A stretch of DNA of 64,000 nucleotides, taken from assembly GCA_963818225.1 (NCBI GenBank), contig CAWFRO010000011.1, positions 992,001-1,056,000 of the forward strand, given 5' to 3'. Position numbers and translations under genes: made by a program. This DNA is from Palsa-504 sp963818225. GTDB lineage: Bacteria; Actinomycetota; Actinomycetes; Streptosporangiales; Streptosporangiaceae. The notes below the pieces were generated by a model. The model ran no database searches and was not told the origin of the DNA. It saw nothing but the letters and a program-made list of their open reading frames with translations. Shown here piece by piece: positions 8,490-17,859 of the stretch; within the stretch, counting starts at the first letter, position 1; each line of letters begins with the position of its first letter.

Positions 8490-8752
8490 TTCAGGCGCCG
8501 GCCTGTATCAGCGGAGGATGCGCAGCGCGAGCCGCGGCGGGCCGCCCTACGCGCGACTGGTGCACCGGGTCCTGCTTCTCGATTGTCTCGTGGCGGCCAG
8601 GCAGCGTTATCTCCATCGTTTCCTCCCGCCGCGATCTGACGGTGGATAATAGACATGGCTAATTCCACGGCCGCGGCGAATCCAGCCTGCTTTTCGTCGA
8701 GCAGCCTGCGCACGTATTCCATGTTCTCCATTGCCTGCCTGGCGGTATTCAT
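8486..8752 (-). CDS. Small hypothetical protein
   Basis: From ATG 8752 there are 88 residues. The first 40 (from MNTARQAMENMEYVRRLLDE on) look like an amphipathic helical protein; the remainder is Arg/Ala-rich and may be out of frame or unstructured. Its codon use is less GC-biased at the third position than its neighbours. I do not recognise a family. It overlaps the permease fragment by four bases (ATGA), making a chain of three coupled reading frames. It may be a remnant. Confidence 0.4.
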   Translation of the reverse strand: MNTARQAMENMEYVRRLLDEKQAGFAAAVELAMSIIHRQIAAGGNDGDNAAWPPRDNREAGPGAPVARRAARRGSRCASSADTGRRLK

Positions 8753-9115
8753 TGCCGTCGTCCATTTCTAATAATGTGCCTATTGCCGACATGGCCCCGG
8801 GCCGGTAATGGCCGGTAGGGCTGGGGTCCTGGCCTCCACCCTCGCGTGCGGCGAGGTCACTCGCACCTGTACGGCCCCTGGCCCGTCCCCTTGGTCTGCG
8901 GGCCGACCAGGGTGTACGCGGGTGCCGGTGATCAGTCAGCCGATGCCCATCCGGTGCTCCGGCGGCCGCTCCGCAGCCTAGGGCCGGCGGGTCGTCGCTA
9001 ACACAAGGAGGGCTCATGCCCACGGCACCGTCGGCCAGGAAAACAGCTCAGACAGGCCAGCGAGAGCTGGCACCTGTCTTCACGGTGCGTGGCGTCTGGT
9101 GTGTAGTCTCCTGTC
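8753..9115. other. Intergenic region with the promoter of the downstream PLP enzyme
   Basis: I see no gene in this stretch. Near its right end TAGTCT (9104-9109) lies six bases before the GTG at 9116, giving a leaderless promoter for the desulfhydrase-like gene. Confidence 0.45.
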
Positions 9116-10069
9116 GTGTCTGCCGATGTGCGGCCCGCGCCGGTCTTGCTGGGTAGCTGGCCGACCCCGCTGGAGCCTGCGCCGCGTCTGGCGGCTGCGG
9201 TGGGGCTGGCCGCTGATGCCTTGTGGGTGAAGCGTGATGACCTGAGCGGGCTTGGCGGCGGCGGCAACAAGGTCCGGAAGCTTCAGTACACGTGTGCGCA
9301 GGCGCTGGCCGCGGGCGCGACGACGGTGATTACCAGCGGCGCGCCGCAGAGTAACCATGCCCGGCTGACCGCCGCTGCTGCCGCGCGTCTGGGCTTGCGG
9401 TCGGTGCTGGTCCTGCAGGGAGAAGAGCCGGCCGTCCCCGCGGGCAATGTGGTGCTGGATTTGCTGGCCGGCGCCCGGCTGGTCTGGACGGGTCCGGCCA
9501 CGGCGGAACAGACGCGCCGCGAGGTCGACCGGCAGGCCGAGAAGGTGCGACAGGACGGCGGGATCCCGCATGTCATCCCGTTCGGTGGCTCTAACTCCTA
9601 CGCCGCGCAGGCCTACGTGGACTGCAGCGGCGAGTTGCTCGCCCAGCTGCCCGGCCTGGACCACGTCATCGTCGCGTTCGGGTCCGGCGCGACCATGGCC
9701 GGACTGGTCGCCGGGCTTGGTGCCGAACGCGTCATCGGCATCGACACGGGTGCCGTGGCCGACCCCCGGGCCAGGCTCAGCGAGCTCCTGGACGGCATGC
9801 CAGATGTCCGGGTGCGGCGCCGGGACCTGCAGCTCGACCAGGGCCAGGTCGGCGCCGGCTATGCCGCGGTGACTCCTGCCGCGCGGGAGGCGATGAGGTT
9901 GGCCGCCCGCACCGAGGGCATCTTCCTCGACCCCACCTACACGGCACGTGCGCTGGCCGGCCTGATCGCACGCGTCGCCGCCGGAGACATCAAGCGCGAC
10001 GACCGCACAGTTTTCATGCACACCGGCGGGCTGCCAGGATTGTTCGGTCATCCGGACTTCCGCGCCTGA
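9116..10069 (+). CDS. D-cysteine desulfhydrase / ACC deaminase-family PLP enzyme
   Basis: The 317-residue protein is a fold-type II pyridoxal-phosphate enzyme. GGGGNKVRKL (about residue 50) carries the PLP lysine, SGAPQSNHARLTAAAA is the family's substrate/cofactor segment, and GSGATMAGLVAGL is the phosphate-binding glycine loop. The C-terminus TVFMHTGGLPGLFGH is typical. Relatives either deaminate 1-aminocyclopropane-1-carboxylate or remove H2S from D-cysteine. I cannot decide between these from sequence alone, but the length and the SGAPQSNH motif fit D-cysteine desulfhydrase. The start is a GTG with a leaderless -10 box. It stands alone between two gene-poor stretches. Confidence 0.85.
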   Translation: MSADVRPAPVLLGSWPTPLEPAPRLAAAVGLAADALWVKRDDLSGLGGGGNKVRKLQYTCAQALAAGATTVITSGAPQSNHARLTAAAAARLGLRSVLVLQGEEPAVPAGNVVLDLLAGARLVWTGPATAEQTRREVDRQAEKVRQDGGIPHVIPFGGSNSYAAQAYVDCSGELLAQLPGLDHVIVAFGSGATMAGLVAGLGAERVIGIDTGAVADPRARLSELLDGMPDVRVRRRDLQLDQGQVGAGYAAVTPAAREAMRLAARTEGIFLDPTYTARALAGLIARVAAGDIKRDDRTVFMHTGGLPGLFGHPDFRA

Positions 10070-10640
10070 CCGTTCCCCGGCGCCACGCGGCCGGGCCGCA
10101 CGGCCGATGGTGAACGGGCAGGCTGAGCTGATTGACAGCCTCGAACTGAGACCCCGGCCCTACTTGGCCGAGATCCCGGAGACCCTCCCGTCATGTCTGC
10201 TTAGTACGTTCTCGTTTCTGATCTTGATTGCCGAGTTCCGCTGCAACGTTTAAAGCGGCGGAAGGTTACGTGTTATTGCTGCTAACAGCCTTACTTACTG
10301 GTTCCGGTCCGCGCAGGGTATGCAGCACGGAGCGTTTCGGCCATGATGGCGGCCGCCGCCTTGCGCGTCCCATCCTCGGCGGGCATGCTCCATGCGGGCA
10401 TCGTCGCGTTGGCGGGCACGTCAGTACCCGACCTCGGTCTCGCGCACTTGGCCGGCGCGCGCTCGCCAGCCGCAGGCTCGACCACCCGGTGTCGGTGGCC
10501 GTCAAGGGCCTTTCCAGCCCGGGAAAGTCCTTCACCACCGCGGTAACGTTCCCGGAACGATCCCGGCGTAGCGTGCTATTCGTGGTGAGGTACAGCCAGC
10601 GGGCCAGGGCTGCGGCTTTGGCCGGCGGTATGGAATCCAG
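10070..10640. other. Intergenic region, no supported gene
   Basis: Several short frames cross this region on both strands, but none has protein-like composition or a clear start signal. Positions 10127-10210 on the plus strand read like a fragment of a coding sequence (ELIDSLELRPRPYLAEIPET) without a start. It may be the remnant of a lost gene. Confidence 0.35.
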
Positions 10641-11837
10641 ATGAGAGCCCGGACGGCCCCGTGGGTAGCCGGGTGCGCCGCGGCGGTATCGGTTGCGCTG
10701 CTAGCCGGCGCGATGACGCTGTCATACTTCGACCGGCACCTGGTGCCCGCGAGCGGCTGGGACTTCTCCAATGTCTTCGAGGAGACCACGTTCATGGCCG
10801 TCCCGGCGGTGGGCTTCGTCCTGGCCTCCAGACGGCCCGGGAACCGGATCGGCTGGATCTTCCTCGGCGCGGGCCTGGCGCTGGGCCTGAGCTTTTTCTG
10901 TCAGCGGTACGGGGAGGGCGGGCTGGCCGCGGCCCCCGGATCGTGGCCGGGGGCCCGGCTGGCCGCCTGGTTCGCGAACTGGGCCTTGACGACGATCCCG
11001 GCTGCGGGATTGGCGTTCGTGCTCCTGCTGTTCCCGACCGGGCGGCTATATTCGCGGCGATGGCGCCCGGCCGCGTGGTTCGTGGCCGCGGTGTTCACGC
11101 TGGATCTGGCGGCCCAGGCCGCGCGTGCCTGCCGGGTGTGGGCGGATCCGTTCATCGCGCCCGGTGACGGGTGGTATCCAGGGTCGCATAGCGCGGTGCT
11201 CATCTTGACGCCCGCCGCCCTGCTGGCAGGCGGCGCCGCGGTGACCGCCCGGTTCGCCCGGTCCTCGGGTGAGGAGCGTCTGCAGCTGAAGTGGTTCGCG
11301 ATGGCTGCCCTGCTCGTGCTCGCCGCAATCATCCCGCTCGGGCTCAACCCGCAGATCGCGTTGAGCCCGGCCGCCGAAAGCGTGGCGGAGCCCGCGCTGA
11401 AGGTGGTGTTCTGTCTGACGCTGGTGTGCCTGTACGCCGCCATCGCGGTCGCGGTCCTGAAGTACCGGCTGTACGACATCGACCGGCTCATCAGCCGCAC
11501 CCTGGCCTACGCGATGGTGACCGGGCTGCTGGTCGGGGTGTACGCGGTCCTGGTACTGCTCGCCACCGAGGTACTCCGCTTCCACACTCCGGTCGCGGTG
11601 GCCGCCGCCACCCTGGCCGCCGCGGCGCTGTTCGCGCCCGTGCGCGGGCGGGTGCAGCGGGCTGTGGACCGTCGGTTCAACCGGGCCAGGTATGACGCCG
11701 ACCAGACCGTAGCCGCGTTCGCCGCCCGCCTTAAAGACGCCGTTGACCTGGACTCGGTCCGAGATGACCTGGTCGGTATTGTCCACCAGGCCCTTGAACC
11801 TGCCCACGTATCGGTGTGGATCAGCCAACGCAGATGA
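10641..11837 (+). CDS. Multi-membrane sensor-like protein without a kinase domain
   Basis: The 398-residue protein has about nine hydrophobic segments, followed by a conserved linker: KYRLYDIDRLISRTLAYAMV (about residue 270), FAPVRGRVQRAVDRRFNRAR (about 330) and FAARLKDAVDLDSVRDDLVG. This block is common at the N-terminus of actinobacterial sensor kinases and cyclases, where a GAF or histidine-kinase domain follows. Here the protein stops at VSVWISQRR, just where such domains would begin. It could be a stand-alone signalling membrane protein or the truncated front of a kinase. The next gene, a ligand-binding-fold protein, starts 113 bp downstream and may be functionally linked. Confidence 0.65.
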   Translation: MRARTAPWVAGCAAAVSVALLAGAMTLSYFDRHLVPASGWDFSNVFEETTFMAVPAVGFVLASRRPGNRIGWIFLGAGLALGLSFFCQRYGEGGLAAAPGSWPGARLAAWFANWALTTIPAAGLAFVLLLFPTGRLYSRRWRPAAWFVAAVFTLDLAAQAARACRVWADPFIAPGDGWYPGSHSAVLILTPAALLAGGAAVTARFARSSGEERLQLKWFAMAALLVLAAIIPLGLNPQIALSPAAESVAEPALKVVFCLTLVCLYAAIAVAVLKYRLYDIDRLISRTLAYAMVTGLLVGVYAVLVLLATEVLRFHTPVAVAAATLAAAALFAPVRGRVQRAVDRRFNRARYDADQTVAAFAARLKDAVDLDSVRDDLVGIVHQALEPAHVSVWISQRR

Positions 11838-11950
11838 GGCCGGCTCGGTCCCGAGCACGACGTGGACGGTCAGCCGCTCGAGGTACAGGACTCAGTCGCC
11901 GTCGCCGACCGGCATAAGTTCCGCTACGAGGCCGAGATGAGGTAGCCGCC

Positions 11951-13087
11951 ATGGCTGGCCATCTGCGCATAGGAGCCTGCCTATCCCTAACGGGCAGGTT
12001 CGCACAGTTCGGCCGTCAGGCGGCCCAAGGGCTCGAAGCGTGGCGGGCCCTCGACGGCTCTGCGGAGATCCTCGTCGAGGATGATCGCAGCGACCGGCGG
12101 ACGCTTGAGGTGGTGCTACCGGACGTCGCCTCGCGCTGTGACATCCTGCTCGGCCCCTACTCCACCCAGTTGATGCGAACAGCAGGGCGCATGGCCGCCG
12201 AATCGGGCTGGATCGTGTGGAACCACGGCGGTTCCGGGGATGACGTCGAGGGGGCGCATCCGGGCCACGTCGTATCGGTCCTGACGCCGACCAGCAAGTA
12301 CGCGGAACCCTTCCTGCTGCGGCTGGCCAGCGAGCCGGGGACGCCGCGGGACCTCTGTATCGTCCACGGGCCAGGCAGCTTTGGTCGCCAGGTAGCTGAC
12401 GGAGCCGAGAGCATCGCGCGTCGGCTGGGTATCCGCACGATCCGCGTCGCTGCTGACGATCAGATCCCCCCGCTGGGAATCTCCGCCGAATGGGACCTCT
12501 TCAGCGCTGGCGTGTTCGAGCAAGACGCCGAACTGGTCAGCAAGGTACTTCGCTCCCCGGGGGCGCCAGACAGAGTATGTGCCATAGCGGCCGGCGTACG
12601 TGAATTCGGCCGCATAGTCAACGACCCTGACGGCGTCTTCGGCATCGCCCAGTGGTTCCCTGGCCGCAGGCTGCAAATCGCACTCGGGCCAGCCGAGGGC
12701 GAATTCCTGGGCGCCTACGCTAATCGTGCGGGCAGGGTGCCTGACTACCCGGCTGCGCAGGCCGCCGCAGGAGCGGTGATCGCCACTCATTGCGTGATGC
12801 TGGCCGGTGGTACGAGTCGCGACGCTCTATGGGCAGCCGCAACTGACTTGGATACATCAACTCTGTTCGGAGGCTTCAGGGTCGACCCGGCAAGCGGCGC
12901 CCAGGTGAAGCACCAGACGGCCCTCGTCTGCTGGTCAGCTGGCCAGCCGGAACCTGCACCGTGTTTACCGTCAGTGAGCGCGAAGTATGCGCGGTGTCCC
13001 GATGGCGGCTGGGTCCGCAGAGAGCCCGCAGCAAGCCCCGGGCGGGGTGTTGTCTGTGGGACGGCTGAGGTTAGTCAGGCGTCCTGA
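11951..13087 (+). CDS. Substrate-binding-protein fold (Peripla_BP_6-like), no signal peptide
   Basis: The 378-residue protein begins directly with the first beta strand of a branched-chain amino-acid/amide-binding protein (LRIGACLSLTGRFAQFGRQA). It keeps the fold's landmarks: LVEDDRSDRR, ILLGPYSTQLMRTAGR, WNHGGSGDDVEG, and the second lobe with GVFGIAQWFPG and a late FGGFRVDP. There is no signal peptide or lipobox, so I infer a cytoplasmic ligand sensor, like AmiC of amide regulation, rather than a transport protein. The last 40 residues look unrelated and may be read-through beyond a lost stop. The ATG is preceded by a weak GAGGT. Confidence 0.7.
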   Translation: MAGHLRIGACLSLTGRFAQFGRQAAQGLEAWRALDGSAEILVEDDRSDRRTLEVVLPDVASRCDILLGPYSTQLMRTAGRMAAESGWIVWNHGGSGDDVEGAHPGHVVSVLTPTSKYAEPFLLRLASEPGTPRDLCIVHGPGSFGRQVADGAESIARRLGIRTIRVAADDQIPPLGISAEWDLFSAGVFEQDAELVSKVLRSPGAPDRVCAIAAGVREFGRIVNDPDGVFGIAQWFPGRRLQIALGPAEGEFLGAYANRAGRVPDYPAAQAAAGAVIATHCVMLAGGTSRDALWAAATDLDTSTLFGGFRVDPASGAQVKHQTALVCWSAGQPEPAPCLPSVSAKYARCPDGGWVRREPAASPGRGVVCGTAEVSQAS

Positions 13088-13162
13088 TATTGGCACAGCA
13101 CTTGATAATTTAGCCCTCATGTTCGATACTCGTTCAATGAAGGCCTTGATTGCCGACCAATT

Positions 13163-13582
13163 GTGCGAAGGCGCAGTGAAGTCCCGTACCGGCTTGGCGC
13201 GGGTGCTGTGATCCAGCGGCCGCGGCGCGAGCTGGATGAGCTGACCGTAGCCCGGCTGGCCGGCGCGGCATGGCGGAACGCATCCGGGCCGGAGCCTAAC
13301 GCGGCAGAGACCGCCGTCGCGGTACGGGAACTGCGGGAAGTTGCCGCTGGCCGGGGTGACCTGCTGGCCGAGGTCACCGGCCTGCTCATCGGCTACTACC
13401 GGCGTACCGCTGAGGAAGCCAGAGCGCGGGGCGCCGCCTACCTCTGCATCGCGGCCGGCGCCAGCCTCGACGTGATCCCGCAGTGGATCGAGGTGGGATG
13501 CTCGCGCGCGGCTGCCGCCCGGCTGATTCCGCCTGCCGTACCTGAGACCAGGCAAGTTTACGAGTGGCCCGAGGCGGTCTAG
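13163..13582 (+). CDS. Conserved small helical protein, unknown function
   Basis: From a GTG at 13163 (or more likely a GTG at 13208, which removes 15 atypical residues) the protein is alpha-helical: LTVARLAGAAWRNASGPEPN, then AVRELREVAAGRGDLLAEVT, and IPQWIEVGCSRAAAARLIPP. Third codon positions are strongly GC, which supports coding. I do not recognise a domain. It sits alone between the ligand-binding gene and the secretion cluster, reading the same way as both. Confidence 0.5.
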   Translation: MRRRSEVPYRLGAGAVIQRPRRELDELTVARLAGAAWRNASGPEPNAAETAVAVRELREVAAGRGDLLAEVTGLLIGYYRRTAEEARARGAAYLCIAAGASLDVIPQWIEVGCSRAAAARLIPPAVPETRQVYEWPEAV

Positions 13583-13768
13583 GTCATGCTTTCCGGCAGC
13601 TCACCACCATGGCGGGGACAATCCGGGTGCGTCCAGCCGAATACGGTCCGAATACGGTCCGAATCCGATTGAACTCTGTGCGTATCTACTACGTATCAGA
13701 GGGTGCTGGTCATTTGTCCTCGCAGCTGTCCGGGTGATCGGCCGTAACCAGCCTCTCGCGAGGAGGTT

Positions 13769-14872
13769 ATGGCCCACAATGGACCCCGGACCGGCGCGAA
13801 GGGACGGCCGCCCCTGCGCGTGCAGGGCGCGGAAACGTGCGGAGGTGTGATGTTTCGCGGGCCCGAAACCGGTGACGGAGCGCGGTTTTCTGACTACTCT
13901 AAGGTAGTTCCGCTGTTCGGCATGGCCGGACAGGGCCGCGAAATGCCGGGAAAAGACGCTGGCCTGCCGGGAGATGGCCGGCTGGCCGGCCGGCCCTGGA
14001 GCGGCGCGGGCGGCCGGTGGTTGCTGTGGCCGCTGCGGGTGGCGTTGTGGGCGACCCTGCTGATCATTGCGTACCGGGGCGTCACAGCCATCTTCTTCGG
14101 CCAGCCCAGCGTGCCCCAGGCCGGGGGCCCGGAGCAGGCCGGCGCCGCAGGCGCCCAGTTCCCGGTGGCCCTGGCCGAGGCTTACGCGACCGAGTTCGGC
14201 CAGGTCTACCTGAACTTCAGTCCCGCTACCCAGGCCCAGCGCGAGGAGCAGCTCGCGGCCTTCGTACCGCCGAGCGTCGCAGCCGCCAACCCGGACCTCG
14301 GCTGGAACGGGGCCGGGCAGCTGAGCCTGCAGTCTGAGCAGGTCGCGGGTATCGCGGTCACCGATCCGCAGCATGCCGTGGTCACCCTGCTCGCCACCCT
14401 CAACGGCCAGCTCATGGAACTAGGAGTGCCCGTGATCGCCTCGAGCGGCGGCATCGTGGTGGCCGGCGAGCCCGCCTGGCTGCCTGCCCCGCCGCAGATC
14501 TCGCCGCCGGCCACGGCCAGCCAGGGCTCGGACCCCGTCGTGCGAAGCGAACTGATGAATGAGCTCCCGACCTTTTTCCAGGCTTATGCGGCCGGTGATA
14601 ACACCGCGCTCAGCCGATTCGAACTCCGGGGCGTATCGCTGAGCGGGCTGGGCGGTGCGGTGACGTTCGGCTCGATCTCCAGCCTGCAGGTCCCGCCGGG
14701 TGGCGCCACGCGGCAGATAACCGTGACGGTCATATGGCAGGTTCCCGGCCAGGGCGCGGCAGGGATCACAAAACTCGAGATGGCATACCGCATGTCGGTC
14801 GTCGACCTGCAAACCGGCAAATGGTATGTAAATGAAATCAGTGCGGCGACCGAGGCGGTGGAAGCCAAATGA
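13769..14872 (+). CDS. TcpC-like conjugal transfer protein (VirB8 role)
   Basis: The protein (367 residues from ATG 13769) has a cytoplasmic N-terminus, one membrane segment (WPLRVALWATLLIIAYRGVT, about residue 90), and an extracytoplasmic domain with two related NTF2-like halves: PVALAEAYATEFGQVYLNFS, and ELMNELPTFFQAYAAGDNTA. This is the TcpC family of Gram-positive conjugation systems, the structural counterpart of VirB8. Two starts are possible: ATG 13769 after an AGGAGG only two bases away, or ATG 13850 after GGAGG with a four-base spacer. The second is the better ribosome binding site and removes an atypical N-terminus. It heads the type IV secretion-like cluster. Confidence 0.75.
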   Translation: MAHNGPRTGAKGRPPLRVQGAETCGGVMFRGPETGDGARFSDYSKVVPLFGMAGQGREMPGKDAGLPGDGRLAGRPWSGAGGRWLLWPLRVALWATLLIIAYRGVTAIFFGQPSVPQAGGPEQAGAAGAQFPVALAEAYATEFGQVYLNFSPATQAQREEQLAAFVPPSVAAANPDLGWNGAGQLSLQSEQVAGIAVTDPQHAVVTLLATLNGQLMELGVPVIASSGGIVVAGEPAWLPAPPQISPPATASQGSDPVVRSELMNELPTFFQAYAAGDNTALSRFELRGVSLSGLGGAVTFGSISSLQVPPGGATRQITVTVIWQVPGQGAAGITKLEMAYRMSVVDLQTGKWYVNEISAATEAVEAK

Positions 14873-15033
14873 CCAGGACAGCGGCGGCTGACGCCGTGCT
14901 GCCCGCATGCTCTCCTGCCGCTGCCGCTGCCGCTGCCGTGACCGCGTGCCGTCGTGCCGCAGCCGCTTGCCCAGCCGCCGGGACCGCCATCGCCCCGGCC
15001 GGATCCGCCGCCCGGCCGGATCGGCCGGGCTGA
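14869..15033 (+). CDS. Possible small Ala/Cys-rich ORF in the tcpC-tcpD gap
   Basis: An ATG overlapping the tcpC stop (ATGA) opens a 54-codon frame encoding an Ala-rich peptide with four Cys residues and a run of GCT GCC codons. Only the start overlap supports translation; the composition is low-complexity. The remainder of the gap to 15177 shows nothing else, apart from a GGAAGGGA ribosome binding site for tcpD. Confidence 0.2.
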   Translation: MTRTAAADAVLPACSPAAAAAAAVTACRRAAAACPAAGTAIAPAGSAARPDRPG

Positions 15034-15177
15034 TGTCCATCCGCTGCTCGTGCGCCCTAGCCCCGGGCCGCCGGATCCGCCTGGATCTGAGCATGCGGGC
15101 CCGCTGCACCGGCGCCTGCCCGTGGGGAACGCCGTAACGCTCGCTGGATGGCCTGCTGATCCCGGAAGGGACGTCTG

Positions 15178-15432
15178 ATGACTACTCACCTCACCGCCGC
15201 GGCTCCGCTAGCTCTGAGCACCAATGGCCTGGTCACCTACCTGCAGGGCCTGTTCGGGCCGTTGTTCCTGGGCATCGTCGGGATCGTGGCGATCTTCTTC
15301 CTGTTCACCCGCGAGATCACCAGGTTCGTCCAGTTTCTGGTGCTGGCCGTAGCCATCGCGGTCGTGTTCTACACGCCTAGCATCGTCCAGGTGCTGGCCA
15401 CCGGGATAGCGAACGCACTCGGAGTCCACTGA
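15178..15432 (+). CDS. TcpD-like small membrane protein
   Basis: This 84-residue protein has an extracytoplasmic N-terminus and two long hydrophobic helices (GPLFLGIVGIVAIFFLFTRE and FVQFLVLAVAIAVVFYTPSI). The size, topology and the position between tcpC-like and tcpE-like genes match TcpD-family proteins of actinobacterial and clostridial conjugation loci, which are small membrane components (VirB2/VirB3-like). A GGAAGGGA ribosome binding site precedes the ATG. The next gene starts 29 bp downstream. Confidence 0.65.
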   Translation: MTTHLTAAAPLALSTNGLVTYLQGLFGPLFLGIVGIVAIFFLFTREITRFVQFLVLAVAIAVVFYTPSIVQVLATGIANALGVH

Positions 15433-15461
15433 TACCGTCCTGACCGAAGGAGCGAATCCCA

Positions 15462-17859
15462 GTGGACCTTCCCACTTACACCAATATCTGGCGGATAGAA
15501 AAAAAGCTCTACAAGCTTTACGACTTTCGGCTGCCAGCCCCGTTGCCTATCACCTGGATTGCAGTTTTCGCTGGAATTACCGTTCCGTACATATTTTTTC
15601 TCGTTATAATTGGCTTGCCCTTTAACCACAATTTGGTTTGGCTGTATGTACTCCCGCCGGGAGTGCTCACCTGGCTGACCACCCGGCCGGTCATCGAGAG
15701 CAAGAAGCTGCCGGAGCTGGTCAGCTCGCAACTCCGGTACCTGGCGGAGCCGCAGACCTGGTGCCGGATGGCCCCCCTCGCGGAGAAGGACGACATCTTC
15801 CTGACCGTGCGCGTGTGGCACCGGCATCCGCCCAAGGCCCGCCCCGAGAAGGCCAGGAAGGCCGGGAAGGCCGCCGGGCGAGCCCGGTCGGCTGGACGCG
15901 CTCTGGGGCTGGCCGACGCCGAAGGCGCGCGCCCCGTACCGTCCGCTGCGCCCTCATCCGCCGTACCGGCCACGCCCGCGTCCCCTGCGGCGCCGGTACT
16001 CGCATCCGTACCGCCACCCCCACTGCTGACGTCGGCGCCGGCTACTGACCCGCAGGCCAGCCAGCCCGTGGTCGCCATGCCATCCCAGCCGGCTCCTCAG
16101 CCGCCTCCGGCCCGGCCAGCCGCTCCGGCCCGGCCAGCCGCTCCGTCCTGGGCCGCGCCGCTGTCGGTGCCCGTGCGAGCCACGGCCCAGCGTGAGGCGA
16201 AGCGAATCAGGGCCGCCCTGAAGCGGCCGCGCAGGCCCGAGGAGGACGAACGTCCTTCGCGCCCCGGCGCCGAGCCGCGGCCCGGCGTGGCCCCGCGACC
16301 CGCGTGGGCTGTCCCGCCGTCGGAGCGGAGGCAGGATGCCCGGGCGCTCGAAGTCTCGCACGACCCGGAACCAGACCCCCGCGACCTCGGCGATCCGGGC
16401 GCCGTGCCCTTCGCCCCGCCCTCCTGGCCACACGCCGGAGCCGGCTCGTTTCCTCAGGCCGCCCCGTTCCCCGAGGTCGGCGCTTTCCCCGAGGTCGGCG
16501 CTTTCCCCGAGGTCGGGGCATTCCCCGAGGCCGGAGCCTTCCCAGAGCCCGACGCCTTCGAGGAACCGGAGCCGGACGCGTCCAAGCAGCCCGACGCGCC
16601 CAAGCAGCCCGACGCCTCCGAGCAGCCGGACGCCTCCGAGCAGCCGGACGCCTCCGAGGAGCCCGACGCCTCCGAGGAGCCGGGCGCGTCGGCAGAGCCT
16701 GACGCGTTCCCCGAGGCCGGCCCAGCGGCAGACGCTGGTGACGAGCCCGAGCTCGAGCCCCGTCCCGGCCCGGATCCCGTCCCGGCGGCCGCGCGCGGGC
16801 TCAGATCCCAGGGCCACCGCGGGCCCGACTCCCAGTCCGAGCTGTCCGGGCCGTCCGGTCGGTCGATGGCGGCCCGGGTGGCGTCCTTGTTCGTCGACCT
16901 CGACGCCGACCGGCGGACGCCGTCGGTCGAGCGGGTCCTGAACGGTCCCAGCCGCCCGGACGATCCGAGCTGGCGGCGCCGGGTAAAGGTGGCTACCGGC
17001 GGCCAGCGTTCCGGCCAGCGGGACCGCGCCGCGATGGACCGCGACCGGGTCAGGATGCCGCTGCCGGGCCCGCGCCGGATTGCCGTGCTCGGCTGCACCA
17101 GCGGCGCGGGCCAGTCCGTGATCGCCGTGATGACCGGCCATACGCTGGCTGCGCTCCGGGATGTCCCGGTCGCCGCGCTCGACCTCAATCCGGGGGACAC
17201 GTCCCTGGCCGCCCGCATCGAACCGGCCACGTCGGTGACGGCGCTGCTTATGGGGCAGGGACCGGACTCGCAGGGCGCCGGCCCGACCCGGCCCGGCCGT
17301 GGCAGCGCGCGCGGGCGGGTCGACGTCATCAGGGCCGCCCGGGACCGGCGGCGCTCGTCCGCTGGGCGCGGGCGACTACGAGCGGCTGGGCCGCCTGCTG
17401 GACGAGCGCTATCCGCTGACCATGATCGATCCGGCTCCGGCGGGGCTGACCCGGGTGCTCTCGCTGGCCGACCAGCTGGTGCTGGTCGCCCCGGCCAGCC
17501 CGGAGGCGGCCAGCGCGCTGGCCAACACCCAGCAGTGGCTGGGCGCGCACGGGTTCGACGAGCTCGCCGCCCGCGCCGTCACGGTGGTCAACGGGGTCAG
17601 CAGCCGAAGCATGGACGATGTGCTCCGGACCGAGTCGGTGGCGCGGGGCCGCTGCCGGGCCATCGTCCGGGTGCCGTGGGACAGCTCGCTGACCGCCGCT
17701 CCGGATTTGCCCGCCGGGCTGCACCCGCAGACCAGACTGGCCTGCACCGCCCTGGCCGGCGTGCTCGTCTCGGGCCTGGCCACGAGGGCGCCGGAGCGCG
17801 GAAACCCGCCCGCAGCGGTGCCATCACCTACCCACGTTCGCGGGAAGGAGTCCTGGTGA
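15462..17859 (+). CDS. TcpE-like membrane protein fused to a degenerate MinD/ParA-like domain, frameshifted
   Basis: From GTG 15462, residues 1-130 are TcpE-like: MDLPTYTNIWRIEKKLYKLY, two membrane helices, then LTTRPVIESKKLPELVSSQL. A long Pro/Ala-rich and acidic linker follows, with a tandem repeat. Near residue 540 a MinD/ParA-type domain begins (RIAVLGCTSGAGQSVIAVMT, then VAALDLNPGDTSLA). The P-loop has GAGQS where the family has GGVGKT, so the catalytic lysine is missing and ATP hydrolysis is doubtful. The rest of this domain (LVLVAPASPEAASAL, AVTVVNGVSSRSMDD) lies in the +1 frame, so a one-base shift near 17335 is needed. It ends at TGA 17859, overlapping the VirB4 start. The first 200 bases are notably AT-rich. 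Confidence 0.7.
16447..16720 (+). repeat. Tandem repeats encoding FPEVGA and PDASEQ units
   Basis: Within the linker of the TcpE-MinD gene, an 18-bp unit encoding FPEVGA occurs about four times, followed by about seven copies of a unit encoding variants of EQPDAS. The peptide is acidic and proline-rich. It is probably an extended, flexible spacer between membrane and ATPase-like parts. Confidence 0.8.

Noticed and set aside
15499..15506. A run of seven A as a programmed frameshift site
   Set aside because: The frame before and after the run is the same and reads as a normal TcpE N-terminus.
16447..16720. CRISPR-like array
   Set aside because: The repeats are contiguous, in phase with codons and without spacers; they encode a peptide repeat.
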